Shown here piece by piece: positions 43,183-51,108 of a DNA stretch of 64,000 nt (the first letter of the stretch is position 1; each line of letters opens with the position of its first letter). Source of the DNA: CAMEON01 sp045577755 (lineage in GTDB: Bacteria > Bacillota > Clostridia > Oscillospirales > CAG-272); the NCBI GenBank assembly GCA_045577755.1, contig JAZNJA010000057.1, positions 1-64,000 of the forward strand. The letters run 5' to 3'. Below the pieces are notes generated by a model. That model had not been told where the DNA came from and did no database searches. It worked only from the letters and a program-made list of their open reading frames with translations. The position numbers were made by a program, and so were the translations under genes.

Positions 43183-43815
43183 ATGAAAAGAATACTCACT
43201 ATTCTGTTGGCGGTTTTGATGCTGGCCGGATCCGTCGTGGGTCTTGCCTCCTGCTCCGCCAGCGAGCCTGCCCCCGACATTGATCAGGTGTACGACCGTC
43301 TGGTTCAGGTCATTGAGGCCTCCCATGAGGTCAACGTTCTGCTCTTTGGCGCGGGTCTCCCCGTCTATCCCCGCGGGGATGCCGAGGATGAGCTGGTCCA
43401 TCGCTACTATGGCGTGGACGATAACGGCCGGGAATACGTGACTCCCTACGCCAAGTACGCCAGCATCGCCGAAATGCAGGCCGCCATCGCGGCGGTCTAC
43501 AGCACCGAATATCGAGAGTCTCTGTATGAATCCCTGTTTACAGGCTACGCGGCCAACGAAATGTCGGTGGTCATGCCGGCCCGCTTCTCGGAGGACGAGC
43601 GATATCTGTACATGAGTAAGTACGTGGATCCCCTGGTGAAGGGGGTACGGGTGTACGATTACGCCTCTATGGAGATCGTAAGCTATTCCCATTCCTCCCG
43701 TATGCGGATCAGCATTCGCTCTTATACCGAGAATCAGCCCGACGAGTGGGTCAACGTGTATCTGACCTTCGTCTACGAGAACGGAGACTGGTACCTGGAC
43801 AGCCCCAGCTGCTGA
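43183..43815 (+). CDS. Small lipoprotein of unknown function downstream of gyrA
   Basis: 210 residues. A lipoprotein signal peptide ends in GLASC (Cys24). The mature part is mixed alpha/beta with many Tyr and acidic residues and ends in ...DSPSC. The C-terminal half (YASMEIVSYSHSSRM; NVYLTFVYENGDWYLDSP) resembles the NTF2-like or SnoaL-type secreted domains common in lipoproteins, but the family is not recognised. It starts 3 bases after gyrA with GAGG inside the gyrA end, so it is cotranscribed with it. A terminator follows. Confidence 0.78.
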   Translation: MKRILTILLAVLMLAGSVVGLASCSASEPAPDIDQVYDRLVQVIEASHEVNVLLFGAGLPVYPRGDAEDELVHRYYGVDDNGREYVTPYAKYASIAEMQAAIAAVYSTEYRESLYESLFTGYAANEMSVVMPARFSEDERYLYMSKYVDPLVKGVRVYDYASMEIVSYSHSSRMRISIRSYTENQPDEWVNVYLTFVYENGDWYLDSPSC

Positions 43816-43848
43816 GCGGTGCTTCCCTGTTCACTTTCCGATCCGGTG

Positions 43849-43886
43849 AAAAACATCCCCTTTCCTGTGAGAGGGGATGTTTTTTG
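43849..43886 (+). terminator. Terminator of the gyrA operon
   Basis: AAACATCCCC pairs with GGGGATGTTT around a 12-base loop, followed by six T. Confidence 0.85.
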
Positions 43887-43920
43887 AGTTTATGCGGTTC
43901 TGTAAGAAACGAAACATTAA

Positions 43921-43926
43921 TATAAT
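43921..43926 (+). promoter_or_regulatory. -10 box directly before the 43933 gene
   Basis: TATAAT at 43921-43926 lies 6 bases before the ATG at 43933, so transcription would begin at or near the start codon. No good -35 is visible at 17 bp. Confidence 0.4.
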
Positions 43927-43932
43927 AACAAT

Positions 43933-45006
43933 ATGTTACATTTAGTGCTATGGAATACGGGATCAAAAGGGAGAGGACAACTCAAAAAACTGAAATGGGG
44001 GGTTTTTACTTCCCTGCTCGCTGTTCTCCTGTGGTGGATGGCACTCCGAGGGGCGGGGGCCATGGAAAAGGAGGTGACGGTTACGGTTCAAAAGGAGGAA
44101 GCGGGAGTCTGGGCTTTGTGCCTGTCCCGTGACCTGTACGGGATCTGCGACGGTGAAAATATGGCTCTGCTTCTAAGGATCCACGCCCCCCATGGAAGCA
44201 GGATCGCCCGGGTGGAAACAGCCTCGGGGGCCGATGGCTTGGTTGTGACGGTGGGAGAGAGCGGTGGGGATTCGGTCACGGTGCTGCTGGACGGGAGACC
44301 CTTCAAGGAGGAAGGGGAGCCAAGCCCCCTATTGCGGGTATTTCCGGAGGAGTCAGCGGGGGAAACAGGGAGGGGATGGAAGGATCCCGACGCGTATCCC
44401 ACGGTGACGGCGGGAGGGTATGGAGATCTCGCGGTATACGTTATGGGGAAGGAAGGGGTGGAGGTGATCCCTCTGAGATTCATGCCACCGAAGGAGGTGG
44501 GTGCTTCGGGGGAAATCTCGGTATCCGGGACAGATGAAACGGGAAGCGAAACCTCGGAGGAGACCGCGGAGCCGACAGAGACCCTTGAAAATACCAAGTG
44601 GCCTGAGGAATCGACTCAGGCCGAGAGTCCGGGGACCGATGATGGGTCCATGCCGCCCGAAGTAGGACATAGCCGCTTCATGGGCTGTCGGGAGACGGCT
44701 GTACGGAATGGACGCTTTACGGTGGAATTTCTGTTTCGGGGAAAAGGGAAGGAAACCCCTGTCCATTGTGCCAAGGGGGGCGGGTTACTGACTCTGACCG
44801 TGTACTCTGTCGAGACCCTGACGGTACGGGAGGGGGGAAGCACTGTGACCTACGGAGGGGAATGGAGGGTCTGCAAATTCTCGGGACTCTCGTCCCATGG
44901 GCAGTACCTGTTTTTCGTGGATACCGGGGAGGAATACGTAGAGGTCCTGTACGTGAACGGGTGCTTTGCGGGATTTGAAAAGGGAAGGGAGGTTTCATGG
45001 GGATAA
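43933..45006 (+). CDS. Membrane-anchored or secreted protein of unknown function
   Basis: 357 residues, family not recognised. A basic stretch (KKLKW) precedes one hydrophobic helix (about residues 25-43). An extracellular beta-rich region (about 45-185) and a Ser/Thr/Glu linker (about 190-245) follow. A second beta-rich domain ends the protein. No catalytic motif is seen. Glycine codons are mostly GGA and GGG, and arginine codons AGA and AGG are frequent, unlike the GGC/GGT and CGC of its neighbours, suggesting acquisition or low expression. The start is uncertain: the ATG is 6 bases after TATAAT, so the message may be leaderless. Confidence 0.65.
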   Translation: MLHLVLWNTGSKGRGQLKKLKWGVFTSLLAVLLWWMALRGAGAMEKEVTVTVQKEEAGVWALCLSRDLYGICDGENMALLLRIHAPHGSRIARVETASGADGLVVTVGESGGDSVTVLLDGRPFKEEGEPSPLLRVFPEESAGETGRGWKDPDAYPTVTAGGYGDLAVYVMGKEGVEVIPLRFMPPKEVGASGEISVSGTDETGSETSEETAEPTETLENTKWPEESTQAESPGTDDGSMPPEVGHSRFMGCRETAVRNGRFTVEFLFRGKGKETPVHCAKGGGLLTLTVYSVETLTVREGGSTVTYGGEWRVCKFSGLSSHGQYLFFVDTGEEYVEVLYVNGCFAGFEKGREVSWG

Positions 45007-45113
45007 CGGCGTTTTTTTCGGTGAGATTGCAAATAAATAATCCCAATTGATGCTGATTTGACGAAAATTTGGTAAGAAACTGCGTTATTCACAATGAATT
45101 CAAAAAAAATGTA

Positions 45114-45142
45114 TTGACAATTAAGGAGTTTTGATATAAAAT
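45114..45142 (+). promoter_or_regulatory. Promoter of the 45197 surface protein
   Basis: TTGACA (45114-45119), a 17-bp spacer and TAAAAT (45137-45142). The gap 45007-45113 otherwise shows nothing. Confidence 0.7.
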
Positions 45143-45196
45143 ATACTCAACGCATACTGTTTGTATGCAAATCTTATCTCAAAGGAGAAAAAAAGC

Positions 45197-46723
45197 ATGA
45201 ACGCAAAAAGAATTTTTGCTCTTCTTCTGTCTCTCTTGATGGTCGTGACCAGCCTCACCGCTATGATGACCGTCTCCGCTGACGAGACCGAGGATAAGTT
45301 CGCTCCCACCAATGAGGAACTCACTCAGATGTACGTGGGCGGCCAGGGCGGCGCGCTTGGCGGCTTTGGCCCCGGCAGCTCCTTCGGTGCAATGGTGTCT
45401 GTTCCCGCCGGCAAGAGACTGACTCAGATCAACTTCCACGCTCTGGCTACCTACAACACCAACGTCAACCACATCGAGTTCAAGGTCTACCAGTGGGATA
45501 CCGACTACGCCACCTCCGTCAAGGGTGAGGTCCTGGCCATCGCTACCAAGACCAACCACACTGACAACGCTCCCCTGGACCTCAAGCTCCCCACCAACCG
45601 TAACCTGACCGGTGATTTGCTGTGGGTCGCTACTTACGTCTCCGGTGATTCTCAGATGACTCCCTGGCTGGCCTCCGAGGGCCCTGTCGGTACCGCCATG
45701 TACTTCGGCAACGGTAAGGAGTGCGCCGCATTCTGCTTCTCTATGACCACCGCTGACGAGCTCACCGTGACTCCCAACTCCTACACCGCTACCTTCGTGG
45801 CTGACGGCACCGAGGTCGCCAAGGTTAAGTTCCTTGAGGGTGATACCGTTCTGTACAACATCCCCGAGGTTCCCGCTAAGGACGGCTACTGGGCTGACTG
45901 GGCTCCCTACACCCTGGGCAACGCTGACGTCACCATCGAGGCTGTCTACACCGACGCCTCCGACGCTGTCAAGCCCGAGATCAAGGACCCCGCTAACGTC
46001 ACCGCTTTCGCTGAGTCCCACATTTCCTACCTCCGCGGCGAGGGCTGCGTGGCTAAGGTCAACCGTGACGGTACCGTTTCCTTCACCGGTGGCTGGGAGG
46101 TCGACGCTGATATCGACGCTTACGCCAAGATCAACTACCTGCAGTTCATGCAGAAGAACCTTGAGGGCTTCAAGAGCAAGAACGATCTGCCTAACAAGAG
46201 CCACAAGTACAAGGTCATCGTCCTGAAGGTCAAGGCTCCCGCCGTGGCCCTGGATTCCGATCCCAACATGACCGTTATCGTCGGCCGTGATACCGAGATC
46301 TACGGTAAGGAGGTCGCAAACCAGATCAAGTGCGACGGTACCGAGGAGTACTGGATCTTCGACTTCTCCGATGAGCCCGATTTCTATTCCGACGTCATCA
46401 ACAACATCTCCATCAACTGGGCATACAGCATGGGCGAGGAGTCCAACCTGGGCGCTGAGTTCGTCCTGATGGGCTTCCAGTTCTTCGATACTCTGGAGGA
46501 CGCTCTGACCGCTACCGGCGGTGAGGAGGCTACTGAGGCTCCCACTGAGGAGAAGACCGAGGCTCCCGAGACCGAGGCTCCCGCTACCCAGGCTCCCGAT
46601 ACTCAGGCTCCCGTCGTGGACGATACCGAGCCCGCTAAGAGCGGTTGCGGTTCCGTCATTGGCTTTGGCGCAGTTGCCGTTCTGGCCGCCGCCGCTGCCG
46701 CTGTGGCTCTGAAGAAGGACTGA
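45197..46723 (+). CDS. Abundant-looking surface protein with GCGS-type C-terminal anchor
   Basis: 508 residues. A signal peptide (residues 1-28, ending MMTVSA) precedes a beta-rich domain (GGFGPGSSFGAMVSVPAGKR, about residues 50-165). A short module resembling InlB B-repeat or listeria-type repeats follows (SYTATFVADGTEVAKVKF...). A third domain runs to about 435. A Thr/Glu/Ala/Pro linker leads to the C-terminus GCGSVIGFG, a hydrophobic helix and KKD. Codons are extremely biased (GCT, CCC, ACC, AAG), which suggests high expression. AAAGGAG precedes the ATG; an upstream in-frame ATG lies before the binding site. Function is unknown; a coat or adhesion role is inference. Confidence 0.8.
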   Translation: MNAKRIFALLLSLLMVVTSLTAMMTVSADETEDKFAPTNEELTQMYVGGQGGALGGFGPGSSFGAMVSVPAGKRLTQINFHALATYNTNVNHIEFKVYQWDTDYATSVKGEVLAIATKTNHTDNAPLDLKLPTNRNLTGDLLWVATYVSGDSQMTPWLASEGPVGTAMYFGNGKECAAFCFSMTTADELTVTPNSYTATFVADGTEVAKVKFLEGDTVLYNIPEVPAKDGYWADWAPYTLGNADVTIEAVYTDASDAVKPEIKDPANVTAFAESHISYLRGEGCVAKVNRDGTVSFTGGWEVDADIDAYAKINYLQFMQKNLEGFKSKNDLPNKSHKYKVIVLKVKAPAVALDSDPNMTVIVGRDTEIYGKEVANQIKCDGTEEYWIFDFSDEPDFYSDVINNISINWAYSMGEESNLGAEFVLMGFQFFDTLEDALTATGGEEATEAPTEEKTEAPETEAPATQAPDTQAPVVDDTEPAKSGCGSVIGFGAVAVLAAAAAAVALKKD

Positions 46724-46761
46724 TTTTCTTAGGATCAGCGCGACTGACAAACAAACGTTTT

Positions 46762-46796
46762 GCCCCACAGACCCGAAAGGGTTTGTGGGGCTTTTT
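46762..46796 (+). terminator. Terminator of the surface-protein gene
   Basis: A 13-bp stem (one mismatch) with a GAAA loop, 46762-46774 against 46779-46791, then five T. Confidence 0.9.
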
Positions 46797-46803
46797 GATG
46801 ATT

Positions 46804-47031
46804 TTCAAATTGGGGTTTATCGAACTGTTTGACGGATGGAAAATGTATTTTTTTGGTAACGGGCGACCACATAGGGTCGCCCCTACAAACCGCCTTATAA
46901 TAATTTAAAACCCGAAAAGTCATTGTCAAACAAAGAAATACACCTGTAGGGGCGGCCCTGCGTGGCCGCCCGTTACATAGCGGTTTCATCTTACCTATCG
47001 GATCTCAAACACACCGAAAAACTGCAATTTA
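46804..47031. repeat. Intergenic palindromic element (E3)
   Basis: The outer arms are TTCAAATTGGGGTTTATCG (46804) against the complement near 47008-47024. Inner arms of 32 bases (from 46857 and ending 46975, five differences) contain GTAACGGGCG and CCCCTACA. It lies between two terminal regions and ends at the stop of the sleB-like gene. Confidence 0.7.
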
Positions 47032-47032
47032 T

Positions 47033-48271
47033 CTACCCATAAAACTTATGATTCCCAATCGTCATGATATAGGGCCTTGTCCGTCCGATCCAGGAGGAGG
47101 TGGCAATCCCGGGATTGTAAAAATAGATCATTTGGGTGGAGAGTGAATAACCCTCCAGGCAGATCTTGGCGGCGCGGATGGCCGAGGCGGTGGGGGCTTG
47201 GTAAATGGTGCCGCTGGACACGGGGGAGAACTGGGTGCCGTATTTGGTATCAAAGATGACGCCCTTGACGGTGTTCGGGTACTGACTGCTCCGCACACGG
47301 TTGAGCACCACGTTCCCTACGGCGATCTGCCCCGCGAAGGGCTCACCCTTGGCCTCGGCGGAGATGATGCGGGAGAGCCAGTAGAGGTCTGTGGAGTTGT
47401 AATATTCCGATGCCCACTTCACGGCGGTAGGATCCCCTGAGGTAATGAAGGCATCGTAGTACCCCGACCGAATGGTCACCTTGGCATTCATGGCCTTGCA
47501 CATGGAGGTCAAGGGGACGAAGATCCAGCCTCCCAGGCTGATCACCTTCTTACCCGTGTAGAAAATGCGCTCATTGACGGTAATGTAGGGGTCGCCCACC
47601 TTCACGGTAACCGAAAGATTGGTGCCCGTGATCACTACCTGCTCGGTGGCCTCGGTATAGACGGTTTTGAAGCTTCCGAAAAGATCAGCAAAGCGTTGAA
47701 CGGGGACGTATACGGTGCCGCCAATGTCGGCTACCTGTCCCTTCAGGATCTGCTTTCCATCCTTGTACAGGTCAACGGCCATAGCGCCCGCGGGATAGGG
47801 GTAGTAGATCCGCGCGCCTCCTCGCACCTGCTTCTCCATTTTTGTTTCGATTCGCCGCGCGATCAGCTCCTGAGTCAGGGGAAGGGAAGGATCAAAAAGG
47901 TCGGTCTCTTCCTGTTCAGACCCGTCCGGGATGGGATCTTGCGTGTCGAGATCGGGGGAGGGCCGGGTGGCGCTCTCCTCACGGCGGTTCAAGGAAAAGG
48001 ATACCGACAGCTCCTCGGCCATGGTCCCGGGCTTAGCCGGAACGCGGATCGGCTCTACCTCGGGAGAGGAGGAGTGAATCTCTGAATCCGTATTCTCTAT
48101 GGGGGATGAGGGTGTAAAGTCATCCCTTTGCGGATGAGAGAGGGCCGCCACCGAGGGAATCGCCGCGGGGATAGTGAGCAGTACCGACAAAAGGACTGCC
48201 GCCACACGGGATGGTAAGGGTGTTCGGTCGGTGGCGCTGTTTCGGTGGATGTGGCTGAATGTGTGTTTCAT
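47033..48271 (-). CDS. Cell-wall hydrolase (SleB/Hydrolase_2) with copper-amine-oxidase-like N-domain
   Basis: 412 residues. A signal peptide (about residues 18-45, ending SVAALS) is followed by an acidic, Pro/Ser-rich linker. A copper-amine-oxidase-N1-like beta region follows (about 160-275, including GTVYVPVQRFADLFG and GGWIFVPLTSMCKAM). The C-terminal SleB-type hydrolase domain begins LSRIISAEAKGEPFAGQIAV, where the Glu of SAEAKGE is the likely catalytic residue. The family cleaves peptidoglycan at spore germination or growth. AGGTGA stands 8 bases before the ATG at 48271. The transcript has an unusually long leader. Confidence 0.88.
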   Translation of the reverse strand: MKHTFSHIHRNSATDRTPLPSRVAAVLLSVLLTIPAAIPSVAALSHPQRDDFTPSSPIENTDSEIHSSSPEVEPIRVPAKPGTMAEELSVSFSLNRREESATRPSPDLDTQDPIPDGSEQEETDLFDPSLPLTQELIARRIETKMEKQVRGGARIYYPYPAGAMAVDLYKDGKQILKGQVADIGGTVYVPVQRFADLFGSFKTVYTEATEQVVITGTNLSVTVKVGDPYITVNERIFYTGKKVISLGGWIFVPLTSMCKAMNAKVTIRSGYYDAFITSGDPTAVKWASEYYNSTDLYWLSRIISAEAKGEPFAGQIAVGNVVLNRVRSSQYPNTVKGVIFDTKYGTQFSPVSSGTIYQAPTASAIRAAKICLEGYSLSTQMIYFYNPGIATSSWIGRTRPYIMTIGNHKFYG

Positions 48272-48490
48272 GGTGGTGGTCACCTGCCTTTCCGGCGGTA
48301 CCGATGTATTGATTACGCGAATATGATATGGGAACGAATCAAGGCATATCACGGGCGTGCCTCCGAAAACGGTACGGCCTGTGAGTTGTCCCCCACGGAA
48401 AGCCCGACGGATCGAGCCTTCCGCGGGAGCGGAGGAATTTCAAGCGGGGCGGGGATCGAGAGCCATGGGGATGCCCGCCTCGCCTGTTCC

Positions 48491-48519
48491 ATTATATCAG
48501 AATTATGCGTTGAAATCAA
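48491..48519 (-). promoter_or_regulatory. Promoter of the sleB-like gene, with a 213-nt leader
   Basis: TTGATT (48514-48519), a 17-bp spacer and TATAAT (48491-48496) with a TGn extension on the minus strand. Transcription would start near 48484, leaving about 213 nt of GC-rich, hairpin-prone leader without a gene. Confidence 0.7.
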
Positions 48520-48600
48520 GGAACAATGTTTGGCAGAAGAGGGAAAAATAGGGTTTGTCGGGGTGTTTGAAGGAACAAAGCGGAGTGCTTTTCGGTGGCG

Positions 48601-48683
48601 GGTGCACCTGTGTGTACGCCCGTAACATGGCAGTTTCTTCTTACCTATCGGGTTACAAACTCACCGCCAAACCTCAATTTCAC
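48601..48683. repeat. Single decayed arm of the palindromic family (E4)
   Basis: The stretch from CCCGTAACATGG (48619) through TCTTACCTATCGG to AACCTCAATTT (48680) repeats 46967-47029 in the same orientation, about 80 percent by eye. It lies at the opposite end of the sleB-like gene. Confidence 0.65.
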
Positions 48684-48690
48684 AACAAAT

Positions 48691-48713
48691 AATTTGAGAA
48701 TCATTCTCAAATT
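48691..48713. promoter_or_regulatory. Fur-family (Zur-like) operator
   Basis: A perfect 23-base palindrome centred on C48702, with the 7-1-7 core TGAGAAT C ATTCTCA. It differs from the B. subtilis Fur box (TGATAATNATTATCA) at one base per half. It ends 2 bases before the -35 box of the zur-znu operon, where a bound repressor would block RNA polymerase. Confidence 0.85.
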
Positions 48714-48715
48714 AC

Positions 48716-48744
48716 TTGACAAACCGTCCCGATTGTGCTATACT
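48716..48744 (+). promoter_or_regulatory. Promoter of the zur-znuACB operon
   Basis: TTGACA (48716-48721), a 17-bp spacer and TATACT (48739-48744) with a TGn extension. The leader is about 32 nt. Confidence 0.88.
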
Positions 48745-48782
48745 TTTATACTGCAAGAATTTGTGCCGAGAGGGGGGATACC

Positions 48783-49247
48783 GTGGCGAGAATCTATAAA
48801 ACGGCGGGGAGACAGCGCCTGCTGGATTTCTTGGAGAGCCGACCCGACCGCCAGTTTACGGTGGAGGAGCTTTGTCATGAAATGGACACACAGGACGGCG
48901 AGACCAGCCGCAAGAGTACGGTATACCGTCATCTCTCCGAGCTGTGTGACGAGGGACTGGCGCGGAAATACCGCAGCGATACCCAGTCAGCCTACGTCTA
49001 CCAGTACGTGGGGTTGGGAGACTGTTGTCACCATTTCCATTTGAAGTGCGTCACCTGCGGCGAGCTGATCCACCTGGAATGTACTGTCAGCGAGGAGCTT
49101 TTGGACCACATATCCGCCCATCACGGCTTTGAGGTGGACAGCGGCCGTTCCATTCTGTATGGCCTGTGCGAGGCCTGCGCCTCCCTGAAAAGAAAACAGG
49201 ATCCCACAAAGCCCAAGGGCTGTGCCTGTGGGCATCATCACGGATAA
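48783..49247 (+). CDS. zur: Fur-family transcriptional regulator, probably Zur
   Basis: 154 residues. A winged-helix DNA-binding domain (about 1-80, with KSTVYRHLSELCDEGL) is followed by the metal-binding dimerisation domain. Structural zinc ligands are CVTC and CEAC. HHFHLKC provides regulatory-site histidines. The tail is CACGHHHG. The start is GTG at 48783, five bases after GAGAGGGGGG; an upstream in-frame ATG overlaps the promoter. It heads an operon with a zinc ABC transporter and is preceded by a Fur-type operator, so zinc-responsive autorepression is inferred. The symbol is assigned from context. Confidence 0.9.
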   Translation: MARIYKTAGRQRLLDFLESRPDRQFTVEELCHEMDTQDGETSRKSTVYRHLSELCDEGLARKYRSDTQSAYVYQYVGLGDCCHHFHLKCVTCGELIHLECTVSEELLDHISAHHGFEVDSGRSILYGLCEACASLKRKQDPTKPKGCACGHHHG

Positions 49248-49259
49248 GGATATAGGAAT

Positions 49260-50210
49260 ATGAAAAAAAGCATACTGATCTTACTTTGCCTGACCCTTCT
49301 TCTGGGTGTAGGAGCAGTCTTCACCGGTTGCGGCTCTACCTCCGACCATACGGGAACCACCATTGTCGCCGTCGGATTCGCGGGCTACGATTTCGCCCGC
49401 TCCATCCTGTCCCGCTATACCGAAAACGGCGGGGAAGGGGTGGTCCAGCTGACGATTCTGGGCAAGCCCGGCCAGGATATGCACAGCTTTGAGCCTACCG
49501 CCCAGGACATCATTACCCTGGCGGGGGCCGACGTGGTCATTGCCACGGGGGCCGAGGGCTGGCTGGACGCCGCCTTGGAATCCTCCGGGAATACCTCCGT
49601 GCGGGTGGTCTCCATGATGGAGGCCTGCGACGTGCATGGAGCGGATCACGACCATGACCACGGCCATGAGGACGGCTCCTGCGCCCTTATCGGAAACGAC
49701 GAGCACGTCTGGCTGTCGGTGGATTACGCCGGTCGTATCGTCATGGGCATTACCGAAGCTCTGAAGCAGGCGGATCCCGAAAATGCCGCCGCCTGGGAGG
49801 CAAGCGCGGGGCAGTACACTGCCGAGCTGGAGGCGCTGAGCGTCGAATTCCACGATATGGCCAAAACCGCTGTCCGCAAGCAGGTGGTGGTGGCCGACCG
49901 TCATCCCTTTGTGTACCTCTTTTCCGACCTGGGGCTGGACTGTGTAGCCGCCTTTCCCGGTTGCTCCTCCGAGACCTCGGCCTCCTTTGAGACCCAGGTC
50001 AAGCTCATTGAATTCACCAAGGCTCATGAGTTGCCTTATATTTTCATCATTGATGGCTCAGACAGTAAGGTCGCCGAGGTGGTGGCCGCTGAGACGGGGG
50101 CGGAGATCCTGACCCTTAATTCCCTCCAGGTGGTGACCGATTACGAGAACACCACCTACCTGTCGGTCATGCGAAGCAATCTGGATAATTTGAAAAAGGC
50201 TTTAGGATAA
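49260..50210 (+). CDS. znuA: Zinc ABC transporter substrate-binding lipoprotein
   Basis: 316 residues. The lipobox AVFTGC gives a membrane-tethered binding protein of the cluster A-I (ZnuA/AdcA/TroA) family. Candidate metal ligands are the His of GQDMHSFEP, the EHVWLSV motif and ADRHPFVYLF. A His/Asp-rich loop (HGADHDHDHGHEDG, near residues 123-136) is typical of zinc-specific members. It starts 12 bases after zur and precedes the ATPase by 10 bases. Confidence 0.93.
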   Translation: MKKSILILLCLTLLLGVGAVFTGCGSTSDHTGTTIVAVGFAGYDFARSILSRYTENGGEGVVQLTILGKPGQDMHSFEPTAQDIITLAGADVVIATGAEGWLDAALESSGNTSVRVVSMMEACDVHGADHDHDHGHEDGSCALIGNDEHVWLSVDYAGRIVMGITEALKQADPENAAAWEASAGQYTAELEALSVEFHDMAKTAVRKQVVVADRHPFVYLFSDLGLDCVAAFPGCSSETSASFETQVKLIEFTKAHELPYIFIIDGSDSKVAEVVAAETGAEILTLNSLQVVTDYENTTYLSVMRSNLDNLKKALG

Positions 50211-50220
50211 AGGATAATTT

Positions 50221-51108
50221 ATGTCTTTGATCACTTGTGAAAATCTCACCCTCGCCTACGACACGGGGGTGGTGGCCTCGGGGGTGAGCTTCACTCTGGA
50301 GGCGGAGAGCTATCTCTGCATTGTGGGAGAGAATGGCTCCGGCAAAAGCACTCTGCTCAAATCCATGCTGGGACTTCACCCCGTGGACGGCGGTGTTCTG
50401 ACCATTGATCCCACCGTCCGCAGATGCGGTATCGGATATCTTCCCCAGCATACCCCCGCCCAAAGAGATTTTCCGGCTTCGGTGCGAGAGATCGTGCGAT
50501 CGGGTTGCCTGAAAAAGAGCGGTTTCCGTCCCTTTTGGCGGGCGTCCGACAAAAAGATGGCCGACGAGGCTATGGCGCGGATGGGTATCGACCATCTGGC
50601 GGGGAAGTGCTACCGCGAGCTGTCGGGAGGCCAACAGCAGAGAGTCCTGCTGGCAAGAGCCTACTGTGCCACGGGCAAGCTGATCCTTCTGGACGAGCCC
50701 ATCGCGGGGCTGGATCCCATGGCCATGACCGAAATGTACCGCATGATCGCTGACCTCAACCGGGAGGGGGTGGCGGTGGTCATGGTGTCCCACGACGTTT
50801 CCGCCGCAGTGCAGTACGCCACCCACATTCTCCATATGGGCAAGACTACCTCCTTCTTCGGCACCACCGAGGCCTATCTGGCTACCCCCGTGGGTCAGCA
50901 GTTCGCCCGCCGCGAGGGAGGGAGCTACGGGGACTGGAGCCCCAAGACCGCCTGGGACGCTCCCGATATCGGAAGGATCCTGGACGTTCGCGCGGCTCCC
51001 GACGCCCGTTCGGTGCTGGGTGCCCGCGGCGTATCCCGTGACCGCAATCTTACCGCAACCCGCCGACGGGGCGGGGCTACATCCAAAGGAGAGGGGGAGG
51101 ATGCATGA
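50221..51108 (+). CDS. znuC: Zinc ABC transporter ATP-binding protein
   Basis: 295 residues. Walker A GENGSGKSTL (near 35-44), signature LSGGQQQRVLLARA and Walker B LILLDEPIAGLD. About 45 C-terminal residues rich in Arg, Ala and Gly (RAAPDARSVLGARGVSRD) extend past the family core and have no recognised function. The stop overlaps the permease start (ATGA). Confidence 0.94.
   Translation: MSLITCENLTLAYDTGVVASGVSFTLEAESYLCIVGENGSGKSTLLKSMLGLHPVDGGVLTIDPTVRRCGIGYLPQHTPAQRDFPASVREIVRSGCLKKSGFRPFWRASDKKMADEAMARMGIDHLAGKCYRELSGGQQQRVLLARAYCATGKLILLDEPIAGLDPMAMTEMYRMIADLNREGVAVVMVSHDVSAAVQYATHILHMGKTTSFFGTTEAYLATPVGQQFARREGGSYGDWSPKTAWDAPDIGRILDVRAAPDARSVLGARGVSRDRNLTATRRRGGATSKGEGEDA

Noticed and set aside
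40435..43692. 1085-codon open frame opposite gyrA
   Set aside because: Antisense shadow of gyrA and its downstream gene; no start signal or family match.
44088..44843. Minus-strand frames inside the 43933 gene
   Set aside because: Considered because the plus gene has odd codons, but the plus frame has a membrane helix, linker and two coherent domains; the minus frames have none.
48272..48490. c-di-AMP (ydaO) riboswitch before the wall hydrolase
   Set aside because: A stretch like CGATCCGTCGGGC was seen, but the hallmark GGGGAACC and GGGGTGAA blocks are missing and the order does not fit.
48245..48625. 126-codon plus-strand frame in the sleB-zur gap
   Set aside because: No ribosome site, odd composition, overlaps the sleB start and a repeat arm.
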